Positions 10,348 to 21,072 are shown, numbered from the stretch's first letter. The stretch is 64,000 nt of DNA from Xiphophorus maculatus (GCF_002775205.1 NC_036454.1:3217382-3281381); one strand, 5' to 3'. Made by a program: numbers and translations. The notes: generated from the sequence alone by a model not told the origin.

Positions 10348-10473
10348 TAGGAGAAAGTTTATTCTATTTTTAAGGTTTACAAATCATGTTTAACAAACAC
10401 AACTATCCAAAGCTACACACAAAGATGCTTATACGAGTTACAACTCCAGTATTACACACGCACAGATATTTTG
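10348..10473 (-). repeat. inverted repeat, right arm
   Basis: Reverse-complement partner of 2203-2343. It lies directly between the LINE endonuclease fragment and the il1b exon remnant. Confidence 0.65.
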
Positions 10474-10489
10474 AGACTATTTTCTCTCC

Positions 10490-10592
10490 ACACTCGTCCA
10501 TCCATCAGAGAGTGGTTGTGCTGTCAGCGATCCAACTGATGAGCGCCTCCTTCAGGCCGGGTTCAGCTCTGCTGCTGAATGATGAAGGTTCC
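10490..10592 (-). pseudogene. il1b: third il1b copy, fragment of last exon
   Basis: This stretch repeats, with only a few changes, the end of il1b copy 1 at about 13,484-13,572: the last codons, the TGA stop (tca at about 10,563) and the first 3' UTR bases. It is closer to copy 1 than to copy 2. Only about 30 coding bases remain. The exon then stops at a TCT-repeat tail (10,598-10,620) of a minus-strand LINE. It is the only trace of an il1b gene in unit 0 and cannot encode a protein. Confidence 0.85.
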
Positions 10593-10597
10593 TCGTC

Positions 10598-11166
10598 TTC
10601 TTCTTCTTCTTCTTCTTTAAATTTTAACGGCAGCTTGCACCCATTATTGTTGCAGCACTACTGCCATCTTCTGGATCCTAATATCTATACCTCAAATTCT
10701 CATAATGATCCCAGTATTTTTTTTAAAACGAAAAATCTTCTTTTTCTCCTCAATACTATTTAATTGATCAACCACATTTTCAAATTTCAATTCCCTATTA
10801 AAACCTAATTCCGTTCTTAATAATCTTCTTTGATTTACATATGTTCTACAACTAATAAAAACATATTCCACCGTTTCTACAGTATCACATAAACCAGTAA
10901 GGTGTTTCCCCATCTTAAAGAGTTTCATTTAAAAAACTGTGACCGGTTCTTATTCTATTTATTATTATCTCCTCCTTCCCTTTTATTCCTCTAATCCTTA
11001 CTACATCAACTGTATTTTGTATACTATATAAATGCCTTCGATTTATTTCATTATCTCACCTAATTTTCCATAACTTCTTACTTTCTTTCCAAACTATACT
11101 TTTGCCTTCAGATTTAGATAACTTTACTGGGATATCAATATCTTCTTTTTTTATAGCCGCTTTAGC
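10598..11166 (-). mobile_element. 5'-truncated LINE with C-terminal reverse-transcriptase end
   Basis: Minus-strand frame 10,928-10,692 encodes the Cys/His region after a LINE reverse transcriptase (ETVEYVFISCRTY and a Lys-rich tail). A 3' UTR follows, ending in a short GAA-type repeat (TCT on the plus strand, 10,598-10,620), the usual tail of some fish LINEs. The 5' end stops at about 11,166, where unit 1 sequence begins. The family is not certain. Confidence 0.6.
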
Positions 11167-12559
11167 CAATGCAAAAGTATTTGCATAGCTTTGCAACCTA
11201 ATAGACTATAGCAATCAGTTAGGTTGATCATCTAAAAAGTGTGCATTTGTGTAATTAGTGGATTAATTGCTTTCTAATAGTACATGGAGATGTTGCACGA
11301 CTTCATTATATCTCTGCCACTATGTTTAAGTCTGCTGTAGTGCTAGTGATCCTGCAGTAACAACTTTCTCTAATTAAAGGCTAATTATTCATCTTTTCAC
11401 TTTTTGTCATATTACCTTTTCACAGACACTAACTAGTGCTCGTCTTCTGGAGAGTCCTGACTAAGCTGATCAAATGTTGACCTTTGAAACCTGTCATCTT
11501 AATTTGTGAGGAGGAGCTTTTTCTTTCCACGCTACAATCGGCAGTGGAAAATAGTCTCTTTTGTTTTTATTTTTCATCACGTACTCTATTGCATTTATCC
11601 CTGAGGCATCTTTATGTAGTTGATGACACATTAATAAACTATTACCCTGTCGAAACCATTGTCAACAGTAATGGTTAGTTCACTTATCTAGAATGTGACT
11701 CTTCATTGAAGGTGAACCGTTGGCATTTCAACAAACAGCTGATAAACCACAGTGATGTTTCAGGTCTTCTCATTTAGATTGTTGGCTAGCAGCTGGATGT
11801 TTCTTTTAGCAACCAGTTTGAGTTTTGGTGCCTCCATCACCGGCATTGTAGAAGTTAGATTACACGTTTGTATGTGTGTGTTGAGTTCACATGTCTGAAG
11901 CAAAACACAATGTCCAGTTTACATTTTATTTTTTTATATAAGGAACCTCAAGTGAATCCAGCAGCTCCAGGCATTGCATCATAAACACAGAGAAAAGTCA
12001 GGAAAAGCCTTAGAATGAGGCATGAGAGACAGAACCAGGCAGAACCACCAGTAAACCTGTAGGGTTCTGATAGGAACATCTGGACCAATCTGATCTCTGA
12101 TTTATGATGGAGTTTGATTATGAAGGGCTTCATATGCGAGAAAGAGAATTTTAGATTCTGTTCTGAATTTATGAAGAGAAGTAAGTAAGGACCTGGTGGA
12201 TGATACGAAACAACAAACTAAAATAGTTCTTTGCATCTAGGATAATGGAAACAAAGGTTTTTAAAAGTTTGGGAATCTCTGCTTTACCAGACCAGTCAAT
12301 CCAGACCACATGATTGAAATCTGCTGCCACCTAGCGGCAGCTTCCTGACATGCACAATAGCTGATCAGCGTCTGTTACACAGATTAATATCCTGATTTTA
12401 ATTCATTGATATTAAAATTTAAAAGATTCTTGAACAAATATTTCAATTCCTTTATAAAGAAGAACATAAAACATTTTATTGCCTAAAGTAGCTTTCCTTT
12501 AGCGACCGCTTGATTAGCTGTAGCAAAGGATGAATCTGTAGCTAAAAAAATACCGCTAA

Positions 12560-12700
12560 CATTTTAGGATGATCGTCAAGTGATCTGTGGGTCGCTGGTT
12601 CGAATCCCCACTTCGACTCTCTGTTGTGTCTGTGGGCAAACACTTCAAAGGCCTGCTCCTGGGGCCACCAGCAGGTGGCGCTGGAGCATGACATCAATAC
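12560..12700 (+). repeat. tRNA-related SINE fragment
   Basis: GGTTCGAATCC at 12,597-12,607 is a perfect RNA polymerase III B box, as in tRNA-derived SINEs. No matching A box or cloverleaf is seen upstream. Also present in unit 2 (B box 27,013-27,023), so it is older than the duplication. Confidence 0.5.
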
Positions 12701-12709
12701 GGTGTAGAG

Positions 12710-12928
12710 CAGGGCTCTCAAACTCCAGTCCTCTAGCCGCAGTCCTGCAACTTTTAGATGTGCCTCTGCTGCATCACCTGAATTGAATAATTAGGTCATT
12801 AAGGCTCTGGAGAACTGATCTACACAAGGAGGAGGTAATTAAGCCATTTCATTCCAGTGTTTTGTACCTGTGGCACATCTAAAAACTATAGGACTGCGGC
12901 CCTCGAAGACTGGAGTTTGAGACCCCTG
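12710..12928. mobile_element. hAT MITE with 8-bp target duplication
   Basis: Terminal inverted repeats begin CAGGG.TCTCAAACTCCAG and end with the complement (..GGAGTTTGAGACCCCTG). The 8-bp duplication GTGTAGAG lies at 12,702-12,709 and 12,929-12,936. Unit 2 has a single GTGTAGAG at 27,118-27,125 and no element, so this insertion came after the duplication. The sequence is closely related to the MITE at 20,240-20,462. There is no coding capacity. Confidence 0.93.
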
Positions 12929-13215
12929 GTGTAGAGCTTATCAGAGGATTATTTTTCTTGCATTAACTGATCATTAATTGGATGCAAATGGTCCTTAATG
13001 GGACATTTCTAATTTAATCAGGTGAACCTAAAACTGACACTTGAGAATTTCTGGGTGGAACATTATGACATTACATTGTTTCTCATTTAAGTTAAGGAGA
13101 ATAAACACATTATATGTATGTTTTAAATGACAAGTTGTGCTCACTCTGTAGAGCAACTACATGTTGTACTGTAAATAATACACATAATACATAAATAATA
13201 TAGATATTTTGGATC

Positions 13216-13221
13216 TTTATT
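13216..13221 (-). terminator. il1b copy 1 polyadenylation signal candidate
   Basis: TTTATT on the plus strand gives AATAAA on the minus strand about 330 bases after the stop codon. The equivalent site in copy 2 is at 27,772-27,777. Confidence 0.5.
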
Positions 13222-13298
13222 TAATACATTTGCATGTTTTCTAAACAGTGATTAACAAGCGGATTTCCAGATCATGAATATAAAATTAGCAATTTTGC

Positions 13299-13319
13299 AT
13301 AAATACATAAATAAATATT
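13299..13319 (-). promoter_or_regulatory. AU-rich element in il1b copy 1 3' UTR
   Basis: Read on the minus strand this is AATATTTATTTATGTATTTA, with three ATTTA pentamers, two overlapping. Such elements mark cytokine mRNAs for rapid decay. Copy 2 keeps the same element at 27,855-27,875, so both mRNAs would share this control. Confidence 0.7.
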
Positions 13320-13548
13320 AAAAACCAAGTCATAAATATTAAGCCAAACATATTCACACAGTAATGCTTCTTGGACGGCACAATGGCGCCACCTTGTGTA
13401 GAAATTTGACAAAGTCAATACATTAGGCAGTATCCTTTCTGTACTTGGTACATACAGTGAAATACTACGTTGAACACACACACGTCCATCCAGGAGAGTG
13501 GTTGTGCTGTCAGCGATCCAACTGATGAGCGCCTCCTTCAGGCCGGGT

Positions 13549-15323
13549 TCAGCTCTGCTGCTGGATGCAGAAGGTTCTGTAGCGGGAGGCAGACTCCTGG
13601 CACATGGCCACAGGTAGGTTGTTGTCGGTGGTGGTGCTGATGTACCAGTTTGGGAAGAGAGCGGACATCAGAGTGCTGATGTTCACCGCCATGTCCCGTT
13701 TGTAGAACAGGAAGCGCCTCATGTCGCTCTCTACGCTGATCTCAGAGAGGCTCGCTTTGTCCTCCACTTCCTGGAAATAAACAAAAAAGATCAGTCAGAA
13801 AGTTTTTCACTGGAACTTTCAGATGATTTAATGTCTGCAGATCGCTGGCGGTGGGATTAGAGGGAGGAGCTTACCTCCAGATGCAGCGTTGGTTTGTCGC
13901 CATCCTTGTGGCAGGACAGGTAGAAGTCAGTGTCTCTGATGCCCAGAACCACAGGCTGGCCCAGCCCAGTGTCTGGAATCAGGTGAACGTAAGTTGCCAT
14001 GTTCAGGTAAACTGAGGAAAAAATCAATAAAATATGTTAATAAATGAAGAGAAGTCATATTAGTGGACTTGAAATTAAAAAAAAAACTTACAAGTAATGT
14101 TTCAGCAAGAATTACAAGATTTTTTTAAGTAAGTAATTCTACAATATTGTTTAAAAAAGTTGCAGATTAATTTGTGGAAGAAGTATTAGTATCAACCTGT
14201 AAAAAGATTTCTATTATTACTTTATTTGAAGAAATATTCATCAAAATAATCTGCCAATGAAGCTGATACTTTTTCATCAATATTAAGGAATTATTAACTT
14301 AAAACAAGCTCCTATATGTTGCTTAAAAGTTACTTTTATTTTAGTTTTGACTCATATCTCAAGTGTACTATGATAACTGCACTAGAAACTACATCAAAAT
14401 ACTTGGTAAGATTTGGGGTTTTGCAGTGCTCTCTATATTTTCTGTAAGTTTATTTGAAATTATAAATGTCTAAGCAACACAAACTATCAATTTAGTTGCA
14501 TCTTAACTTCTTTTTTCTTCAGTTTATTCTTAAAATTAAAAACTGAGGTTATGCAAAGTCTAAATATCTGATCTGACAGGAAGAGGAAAGTTTACAGAAT
14601 TAAAATCTGGTTTTACCGTTGCGGCTGTCGTATACCGGCAGCATCACTGCCAGAAGCTCCATGTTGTTCCGGACCAGGTTTCTTTTCTGTCCGTCCGTCA
14701 CAGAGCAGGGATGTTCTTCCCTCCTGCTGAACTTACCCGGTCCAGTCCTCTCAATGATGAATCTCTCTAAATGAATAAGTACGCCTGGTTAGTTTGCTAC
14801 TTTATTTATTAAAAATGGACCAATTCCTAATTGCACTTTCTCAATCATTTGAAAGGTTTGCTGCGGTTTATTTTTTGCATGTTTGACCATCGTAGTCACA
14901 TAATTGTTTTAGTCAGAGTCAGTTTCTTTATTATTTATTTTACATTGGCTGTTCTGACTGAACAAATTAAAGTTGTATTTACATGTTTGACCAAGATTGT
15001 GAAGCTGTTAATTGCAATTAAATGTGCTGTATTGGTGCAGAGTTTTTTTCAATCAATAAATTGAAAAAGCAGGATTTTGTTAAAAGCATTTGAATTGCCT
15101 TGTTGCTGAAAATGTGCTATATACATAAAATTACCGTACCTTCGTCGCTGAAGTCGGGGCTCAGGACCGACTCTGACATGCCGGCCTTCAGCCTCTCCAT
15201 GGCGATGATCAGGTTGGCGACGCACCTCATGGATGGGGGCTGATGGGAAATCTCCAAATCTACTCCTTTGGGCATCTTCTTGGTCCACATCTGGCTGATG
15301 CTGCAGTTCTTCTTGGACTCCAT
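13549..15323 (-). CDS. il1b: interleukin-1 beta, copy 1 (altered exons 2 and 3)
   Basis: Secreted pro-inflammatory cytokine precursor. Coding exons (minus): 15,323-15,140, 14,766-14,617, 14,011-13,875 and 13,770-13,549, giving 230 residues. Exon 2's acceptor (ctccctacag) makes its start 15,350, with 27 bases of 5' UTR before the ATG. The IL-1 family signature FPNWYIST sits near residues 196-203, and the C-terminus [11 protein letters not shown] is typical of fish IL-1 beta. No signal peptide is expected in this family. Oddities: exon 2 lacks the last 12 codons found in copy 2 and its normal donor; the proposed donor GAAG/GTACGG keeps phase 1. Exon 3 is 15 bases shorter than in copy 2 through three in-frame deletions. 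No stop or frameshift is seen, so it may be functional, provided the new donor is used. Confidence 0.85.
14060..14430. repeat. palindromic MITE (CACTGCAAAAA family), copy a
   Basis: In il1b copy 1 intron between exons 3 and 4. The right end ttttgcagtg is present; the left about 60 bases seen in copy 2 (from 28,621) are deleted here. The family is a roughly 380-bp imperfect palindrome with recurring cores such as ttatttgaag...aataatctgccaatg and atcaatattaaggaattatt. Confidence 0.7.
15066..15137 (+). mobile_element. repeat-tail insertion at il1b copy 1 exon 2
   Basis: These 72 bases have no match in copy 2, where about 370 bases (29,703-30,075) stand instead. They resemble the tail of the dispersed repeat seen at 38,690-38,760 (aaagca.ttgaa..., ccttgttgctgaaa, tgtgctata). 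The replacement removed the end of exon 2, its donor and the start of the intron. Confidence 0.75.
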
Positions 15324-15490
15324 CTGGATTGTGATTTGAAAACAAAAGTTCTGTAGGGAGAAAAAAGACCAAAAATTAAATGTTGGTTAAATTCAAGCTT
15401 GTAGAAACCAGCAGAAGCTAAATCAATACCCTAGTTTAGCTTTCTAGGAATATTTGCAGCTGAAGCTCCAACAAGTAAAGGCCAGTTTAC

Positions 15491-15560
15491 CTGAAGAAGG
15501 CGACTGAAGAGAAGCTGTGCTGCTGGGTTTGCTTTGTTATCAGTGGTGCTGATGTTCTGC
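15491..15560 (-). other. il1b copy 1 non-coding exon 1
   Basis: A consensus donor, CTTCAG/GTAAAC, ends the exon at 15,491. The start is set only roughly, about 25-30 bases after the TATA-like box. The sequence is nearly identical in copy 2 (30,426-30,495). There is no ATG in a useful frame, so translation starts in exon 2. Confidence 0.6.
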
Positions 15561-15582
15561 CTGTCTGAGCTGACCTGCTGGC

Positions 15583-15591
15583 CTTTTAAAG
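15583..15591 (-). promoter_or_regulatory. TATA-like box of il1b copy 1
   Basis: CTTTAAAAG on the minus strand, just upstream of exon 1 and unchanged in copy 2 (30,518-30,526). The first roughly 500 bases upstream are also nearly identical between copies, so early transcriptional control should be shared. Confidence 0.6.
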
Positions 15592-16429
15592 ACACGGAGA
15601 GGGAAGTTTTCTCAGAGCGGATGTGGGACGGCTCACTGCTGCGCTCACTGGTGATGCAACCTTGTACTTACTGAGGATGATTGCAAAATAAAGTGCAAAA
15701 TAGTTAAGAGCAACAATAAAACCTGCTCTGACACGTAGGACTCGTCACACGACAACATGCGAACCTTCAGGGCCGGTTTCTGTTTTACAGCTCAGAGTAA
15801 ATAATACCTCGATCTTCCACTTCATGGGCTTCCACTGTTTTATAACCAGCTGGCAAAGCAGCAGGAGTTGGTACTAGAAGTGAATCTAAAAAAAGAAATA
15901 ATTTCCCATTTTTAGAACAAATTTTAGCAGCAGCTTCCCTCCAAAAGAAAGTTTACATAAATGTAAAACCCAATAAATTAAAATTAAAATCTGTGTATAT
16001 GATATAGAGCTAGGTAACTAGATAGATGGACCACATCACAGTTCATTCTATAATGTGTGTAAAAATGTATACATAATTTAAAATGCATATACATTATATT
16101 GTATATACATTATATCTATAGTACATAATGATAACTCCAAAATCATCTTGAAATTATGATCTTGTGATCTCACTCCAATGGCTGAATAACTTTAAAATCC
16201 ATCCAATATTCATTTGGTAAACAGAGCGCTGCTGTGTGACGTCAACCATCTTCTTCTGCGCATGCCGGTCGCTTTGGGGTCTGATTGGATGTGGAGTCGG
16301 ACCAGGACTGGTGGGATTGGGATGTGATGCGCTTTGCTAGCGTTACCATTAACCATATCATTGCACAATTTGATATTTCAAACATAAATTCGCTTAATGG
16401 AAAATCGACCAATTAAAAAAGAAAAAACG

Positions 16430-16620
16430 TTTTTCAATAAAAAAAGTTTTGAGGTGATTGTTTTTGGCTCCATCAAATTATGTTCACTTCACAAAATTGC
16501 AATGGAAACAATTGTTTCGGCGTCATTTAAGTCATATGATTAACAACCGGACGCTGCCTTTAATGAAAACCACGAAGAAGAAATCAACCGGAAGTATTTG
16601 GAGGATCTTGGTGCTGCATG
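16430..16620 (+). repeat. dispersed repeat, copy in unit 1
   Basis: The stretch containing ttcacaaaattgcaatggaa and a run about sending tcatatgattaacaaccgga recurs at 31,366-31,555 (unit 2) and, diverged, at 63,775-63,925 outside the duplication. It is a repeat and not a gene, although a 76-codon frame (16,458-16,688) crosses it. Confidence 0.65.
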
Positions 16621-17959
16621 TTTTTTACATTAATTTATCTCATGAACAAACTTATTTACATGTCATTTTAATTATTTTTCTTATTTAGTAGAAACACCGA
16701 AATTGTGCTTAACGAAGTACTGGCATCGTTTTGTGCACATTTGTAATGGAACAGACTGCTTTCATAAGCTCATATTTATAATTTTCAGCCGTTGTTTACA
16801 TCCAGATTCAGAAGGTCTGGCTTCTTCTGGGGCAGAATTAGGACCCATGTAAAAGACAATATTAAATGACTGGTTAATGTTTTAACAAAATAAACTTGGA
16901 AGTTCCTGCGACATCCTCTTGCTGCTAAGCTAACTGCGACTTCACAAGGAAAAGTCATTTCTTCTTATTATTATTGTTATTATTAATGGCGGTTGGCAAG
17001 CAGCTTTTAGATGTGCATTAGCGCCATCTACTGGAATGGAGTATGAAACGGGATGCTAAATGTAATACCATAGACATGAATATGTATATTACACAGAGTT
17101 TAAGGATACTTCCGGCTGAACATATCAAAATAAAAGCACTAACCGTTCTGTTCATTCAGAAGTTTAGCATTTGTTTACTTACTAAAACGTGCCTCATTAT
17201 GTTATAATCTACTTGCTAAATTTGAACAACTTTACTATTAAAAATTGAGAATAATGGTAAAACGTTTCCCAATACTCTTCTCACACTGTTAGAAGAAAGT
17301 GTTGTGTAATATAAAATGAAGGAGTAAACAACATGAAGACAGGAATTAAAGTCATTACAAAGAAAAAAAACTTTCTTTGATTCAGCAAATCAACAAAAAA
17401 AAATCAGCATTTATCGCTGATATTTTTCAAAAAGTCCTACTTATATTTCTAGTCGGGTAAATATTACATTTGATTTCTTTTCATAATAATATAAATCACC
17501 TTTTAGTATATTTTTAAAGTGTTAAATGATAAAACAGAGAACTCTTCTTAAATATTATAAGATTGAAACGCAATTACTAAATGTTTTTAACAAATGGCAC
17601 AGCCTTGGATTCCTAACCAACAGCTGGAGTTGGCACAGAGGTCATGGAGTTCATGAAAAAATGTTTCATTTAATTAAATCGTTTGAGACTTGACCTGAAT
17701 CTGGATGATAGACTTAGGGACTTGACTTAGACTTGGATAACTGACATGTACCAAGTTGGTTTAGACCTTTTTTCTCCCCTTTGTAGATAGAATCTCCATT
17801 TGAGACTGCATCTGATCTTAATTATTTAACCTCCATATCAAAATATATTCATGAAACAGACCTGCAAATTATTAAAATCTTAATTTTATACATATATTCA
17901 TGTAAAACAAAAGTACTAATTATGCAGCCACACTGTCTGGCCAGCATGTTTTTACAGGA

Positions 17960-18671
17960 TTCAGCTGCAGCTTCAGGCGTTTGGGGGAAACTTTCCTTAC
18001 ACCTGTTTTTATTTGGTCTTTTTCTCCGTTTCCAGGAGCTGTTGGGTAACTCCAGGAATTTATCTCTGACCCACTCCTGAGTTTTTATGTGTAACACGGG
18101 GGAAGATCCCGGATTGTGACACTTTGCGAAGCTGGTGGCATTTCAACAGGCGTGCAAACTGGAGGGATTTCTGGTAGTTCTGGTACCAAAGGTGTGGATG
18201 GATTACTGCCAGCCTCTCGGAACACCAGCCAAGATCCCGACTCCACATCATCCTCATCACTGTTCTCCTCAGGTACCCTCTGTGGCCAACCATCATAGCA
18301 GGTATCTGAAGGTGACAGGGCAGGCTTTATAGAGGTACGGTGCACTTGTCTATCAAGGTGAAGCTTATCAACTGGGGGAATTGAATATACATCACCTGTC
18401 CTGGATCTTTCTGCACCCTGGGCCAACATCACGCAGATACACTCTTTGCCCAAATTCAAGTGGCCTGCACCAGACCTTCTCATCATGCTTCACTTTTCTC
18501 TTGTGGGCTGCCAACTCCACTCTGCCTCTAACAACATCAATGGCCACATTTAGGCGCCTCCTGTGCTCTGCCTCCCAATCACACACTTTAGATGCTGTGG
18601 CCTCAGGAAGATGGCCAAGCAGAAAATCCACTGGCAAGTGGGGTTCTTGTCCAAACATGAGGAGGTGAGGC
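17960..18671 (-). pseudogene. Gypsy pol, C-terminal part
   Basis: Minus-strand frames 18,658-18,392 and 18,486-18,085 encode the end of a Ty3/Gypsy integrase and its C-terminal tail: MFGQEPHLPVDFLLGHLP, then EHRRRLN, a GQRVYLRD motif and YSIPPVDKL. The two frames overlap out of register, so there is a frameshift near 18,400-18,480. It continues the fragment at 21,173-22,030, from which it is split by the hAT insertion. No LTR was recognised. Confidence 0.8.
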
Positions 18672-18933
18672 CTGGGCCGGATTTTAGCAGGGGCTTACCG
18701 GGGCTGCAGCCCGGGGCCCTGGCATTTCGGGGGCCCCGAAGGATGTTTTATATTTTTGTGAATGGATAGTGTCAGAATTTAATCAATGACTACAATGATT
18801 TTGACAGCACCGATGAAAAATGTTCCAATTTGTTCTGGCAAACGTCCATCTTGAATGCTTGCTTGTTATTGGTCCACTTTTGACGCATCTTACGCATTGG
18901 GGAGGAGGAGTGTCAAGGGAATATTATTTTACA

Positions 18934-20076
18934 ATGGAGGACAACAGAAAATATGACAGCGGAGCGCAGAAAAGAAGAGAAAAGAAAAAGAGCATCGCGC
19001 CAAAGAGGCGACAAACAAAATGCCTAAACTGACAGGCTTTTTTAAACCTGTTAGCGGAGATGGAGCAGAAACATCATTATCCCCCGCTCCTCAAACCCTT
19101 AGCTATGCTAACACCGGCACTAAGATCCCGCCAGAACCTTTAACCGTGACTGAGTCGGTGGCTGGACTGGCGTCTGTGGAGTCAGAGTCGGTGGAAGCGG
19201 GATCTTCTTCCGCAGATGGAAAGACGACTGTGGATCCGTCCAGTACCGATCCGGCGCATTGGGGGGAAATTGACGAGTCCGTGCGAGCTTACTGGGCTGA
19301 GCGAGGACCGGAGAGCTGTCAAAATATGAATGTTGGCTTTCAAGCATCAGGACGGGTGTACAAGCATCAAAAGCGTCACTTCTCCAAATCTCACTTTAAA
19401 CGCAAGATGTTAAATGGTGAGTACATCGAAAGACCGTGGCTGCTCTACTCTCCATCCACCGGAGCTGCATTTTGTTTTGCATGCCGCATTTTCAGCAATG
19501 CTAATACTCAGTCAAACTTTGAGACTGGTTTCAGTGACTGGAAGCACGCAACTGAACGCATGAGAGAGCATGAAAACAGCGAACATCATAGAAAAGCAAC
19601 GCTGACATATGTTTCACTTGCAGCAGCCAGCGGGAGGATAGACACAGAACTGCAGAAACAATTTGAATCTGAGTGTTCATATTGGACTGAAGTGTTGAGA
19701 AGAGGCGCCTAAATGTGGCCATTGATGTTGTTAGAGGCAGAGTGGAGTTGGCAGCCCACAAGAGAAAAGTGAAGCATGATGAGAACTGTTGTCTGTTGTC
19801 AAGTTTTTAGCAGAGAGGGGACTGGCTCTGAGAGGAGCCAGTGACAAATTTGGAAGAACTGATAATGGGAATTATCTGGGAATACTGGAGTTAATCAGCG
19901 AGTTTGATCCTTTTCTGAAGTCTCACATAGAGAAATATGGAAATGCAGGTTCAGGGAAACCCTCATATCTTTCTTCCCAAACATGTGAGGAATTTATTCA
20001 GCTGATGGGTGATCGTGTTCTATCAGAAATAGTGAGTGAAGTAAAAATGGCAAAGTTTCAAACTTTTCAGGGTTGA
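18934..20076 (+). pseudogene. hAT transposase remnant, TTF zinc-finger type
   Basis: Pieces: 18,934-19,032 (Lys/Arg-rich N-terminus, MEDNRKYDSGAQKRR), then in a different frame 19,020-19,712 (MPKLTGFF, and a TTF-type zinc finger at about residues 118-200 with RPWLLYSPSTGAAFCFACRIF and WKHATERMREHE). After an 83-bp foreign insert follows 19,789-20,076 (KFLAERGL, SGKPSYLSSQTCEEF). That last part is the start of the DUF4371-type region. The catalytic acidic residues and the C-terminal hAT dimerisation domain are absent. At least one frameshift and the insert break it, so no active transposase. Confidence 0.8.
19703..19785. repeat. 83-bp insert copied, inverted, from flanking Gypsy
   Basis: Exact reverse complement of 18,477-18,559, which lies in the Gypsy sequence outside the hAT element. 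It interrupts the transposase frame (stop TAA seven bases in). The pair forms inverted repeats 1.14 kb apart. Confidence 0.92.
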
Positions 20077-20239
20077 GTATTGTTTTCTTATTTGGTTTGC
20101 GTTTGAGTAAATGTAGGTCGTGTTTGTGGTTCGAGTTCCTACAAAGAAGTTGAATGCAAAAGTGTCATTAATAAATGGAAATCTGTATTTTGTTCTTCGT
20201 ATTTTTCAAGATGTTCTCTGTAAAAACCTTAGTCTAGAA

Positions 20240-20462
20240 CAGGGGTGTCAAACTCCAGTCCTCGAGGGCCGCTGTCCTGCAGTTTTTAGATGTGCCACAG
20301 GTGCAAAACACTGGATTCAAATGGCTTAATTTCCTCCTCCTTGTGTAGATCAGTTCTTCAGAGCCTTAATGACCTAATTATTCTATTCAGGTGTGGTGCA
20401 GCAGAGGCACATCTAAAAGTTGCAGGGCAGCGGCCCTCGAGGACTGGAGTTTGACACCTGTG
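20240..20462. mobile_element. hAT MITE nested in the hAT element
   Basis: Inverted ends CAGGGGTGTCAAACTCCAG and its complement, with the 8-bp duplication GTCTAGAA at 20,232-20,239 and 20,463-20,470. Related to the MITE at 12,710-12,928. It is the innermost level of a three-deep nest. Confidence 0.93.
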
Positions 20463-21072
20463 GTCTAGAAGATGAAAATTGTTCATTTGCACCCACCTCT
20501 GCTTTTATTGAGAACCGGGGGCTGTAAAAAATCCTTCAGAGGGCAGCACTTTGGACTTACCTGGGTCAGGATATTTTCTGAAAACTACAGTATGCCTGAT
20601 CTCTTTTTTCCAGAAGATATTGTTTATATCCATGTTCTGTCTGACTGGCAGAGAAGCACTTTTTTGACATTTATTTCCTCCACTATTTACCAAGAACTTT
20701 AAAACCAAAGAAAAAGTTTGAGTTTTGATATATTCCACTTGTACTTATATGGACTTGTAAATGCTGGGGATATTTGTATAAATATTGTTTTACTCGCTTT
20801 GCTTTGTAAAAGTATATTTGAGCATTGCACTTTCTTGCACTCAATCTGTTTTATAGTTTGTGTTGAAGTCCAGGCAACAATAACTATTCAGTGATTTTAT
20901 TTTGTGATGCAAGCATCATATTCTAGTTTCAACCCCAACATGTGGTTTAGTCTTTCTAGAAAAGAGTTCAGAGTTGTTTGTAGTTTGTGACAACTGGCTT
21001 ATTAAAGTTGTAAGTTGTCAAAACTTACTGTTCGGTCATTTTCTCCTCATCCTCTAAAACAAAACACATACG

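Noticed and set aside
12597..12607. tRNA gene suggested by a perfect B box
   Set aside because: No A box, acceptor stem or anticodon arm can be folded; a tRNA-related SINE fragment explains it.
16458..16688. 76-codon plus-strand frame, also intact at 31,392-31,622
   Set aside because: It crosses a dispersed repeat with a third diverged copy near 63,800. Similarity between units reflects recent duplication and not protein selection.
18116..18769. Plus-strand frames overlapping Gypsy
   Set aside because: Antisense shadows of the minus-strand Gypsy pol sequence.
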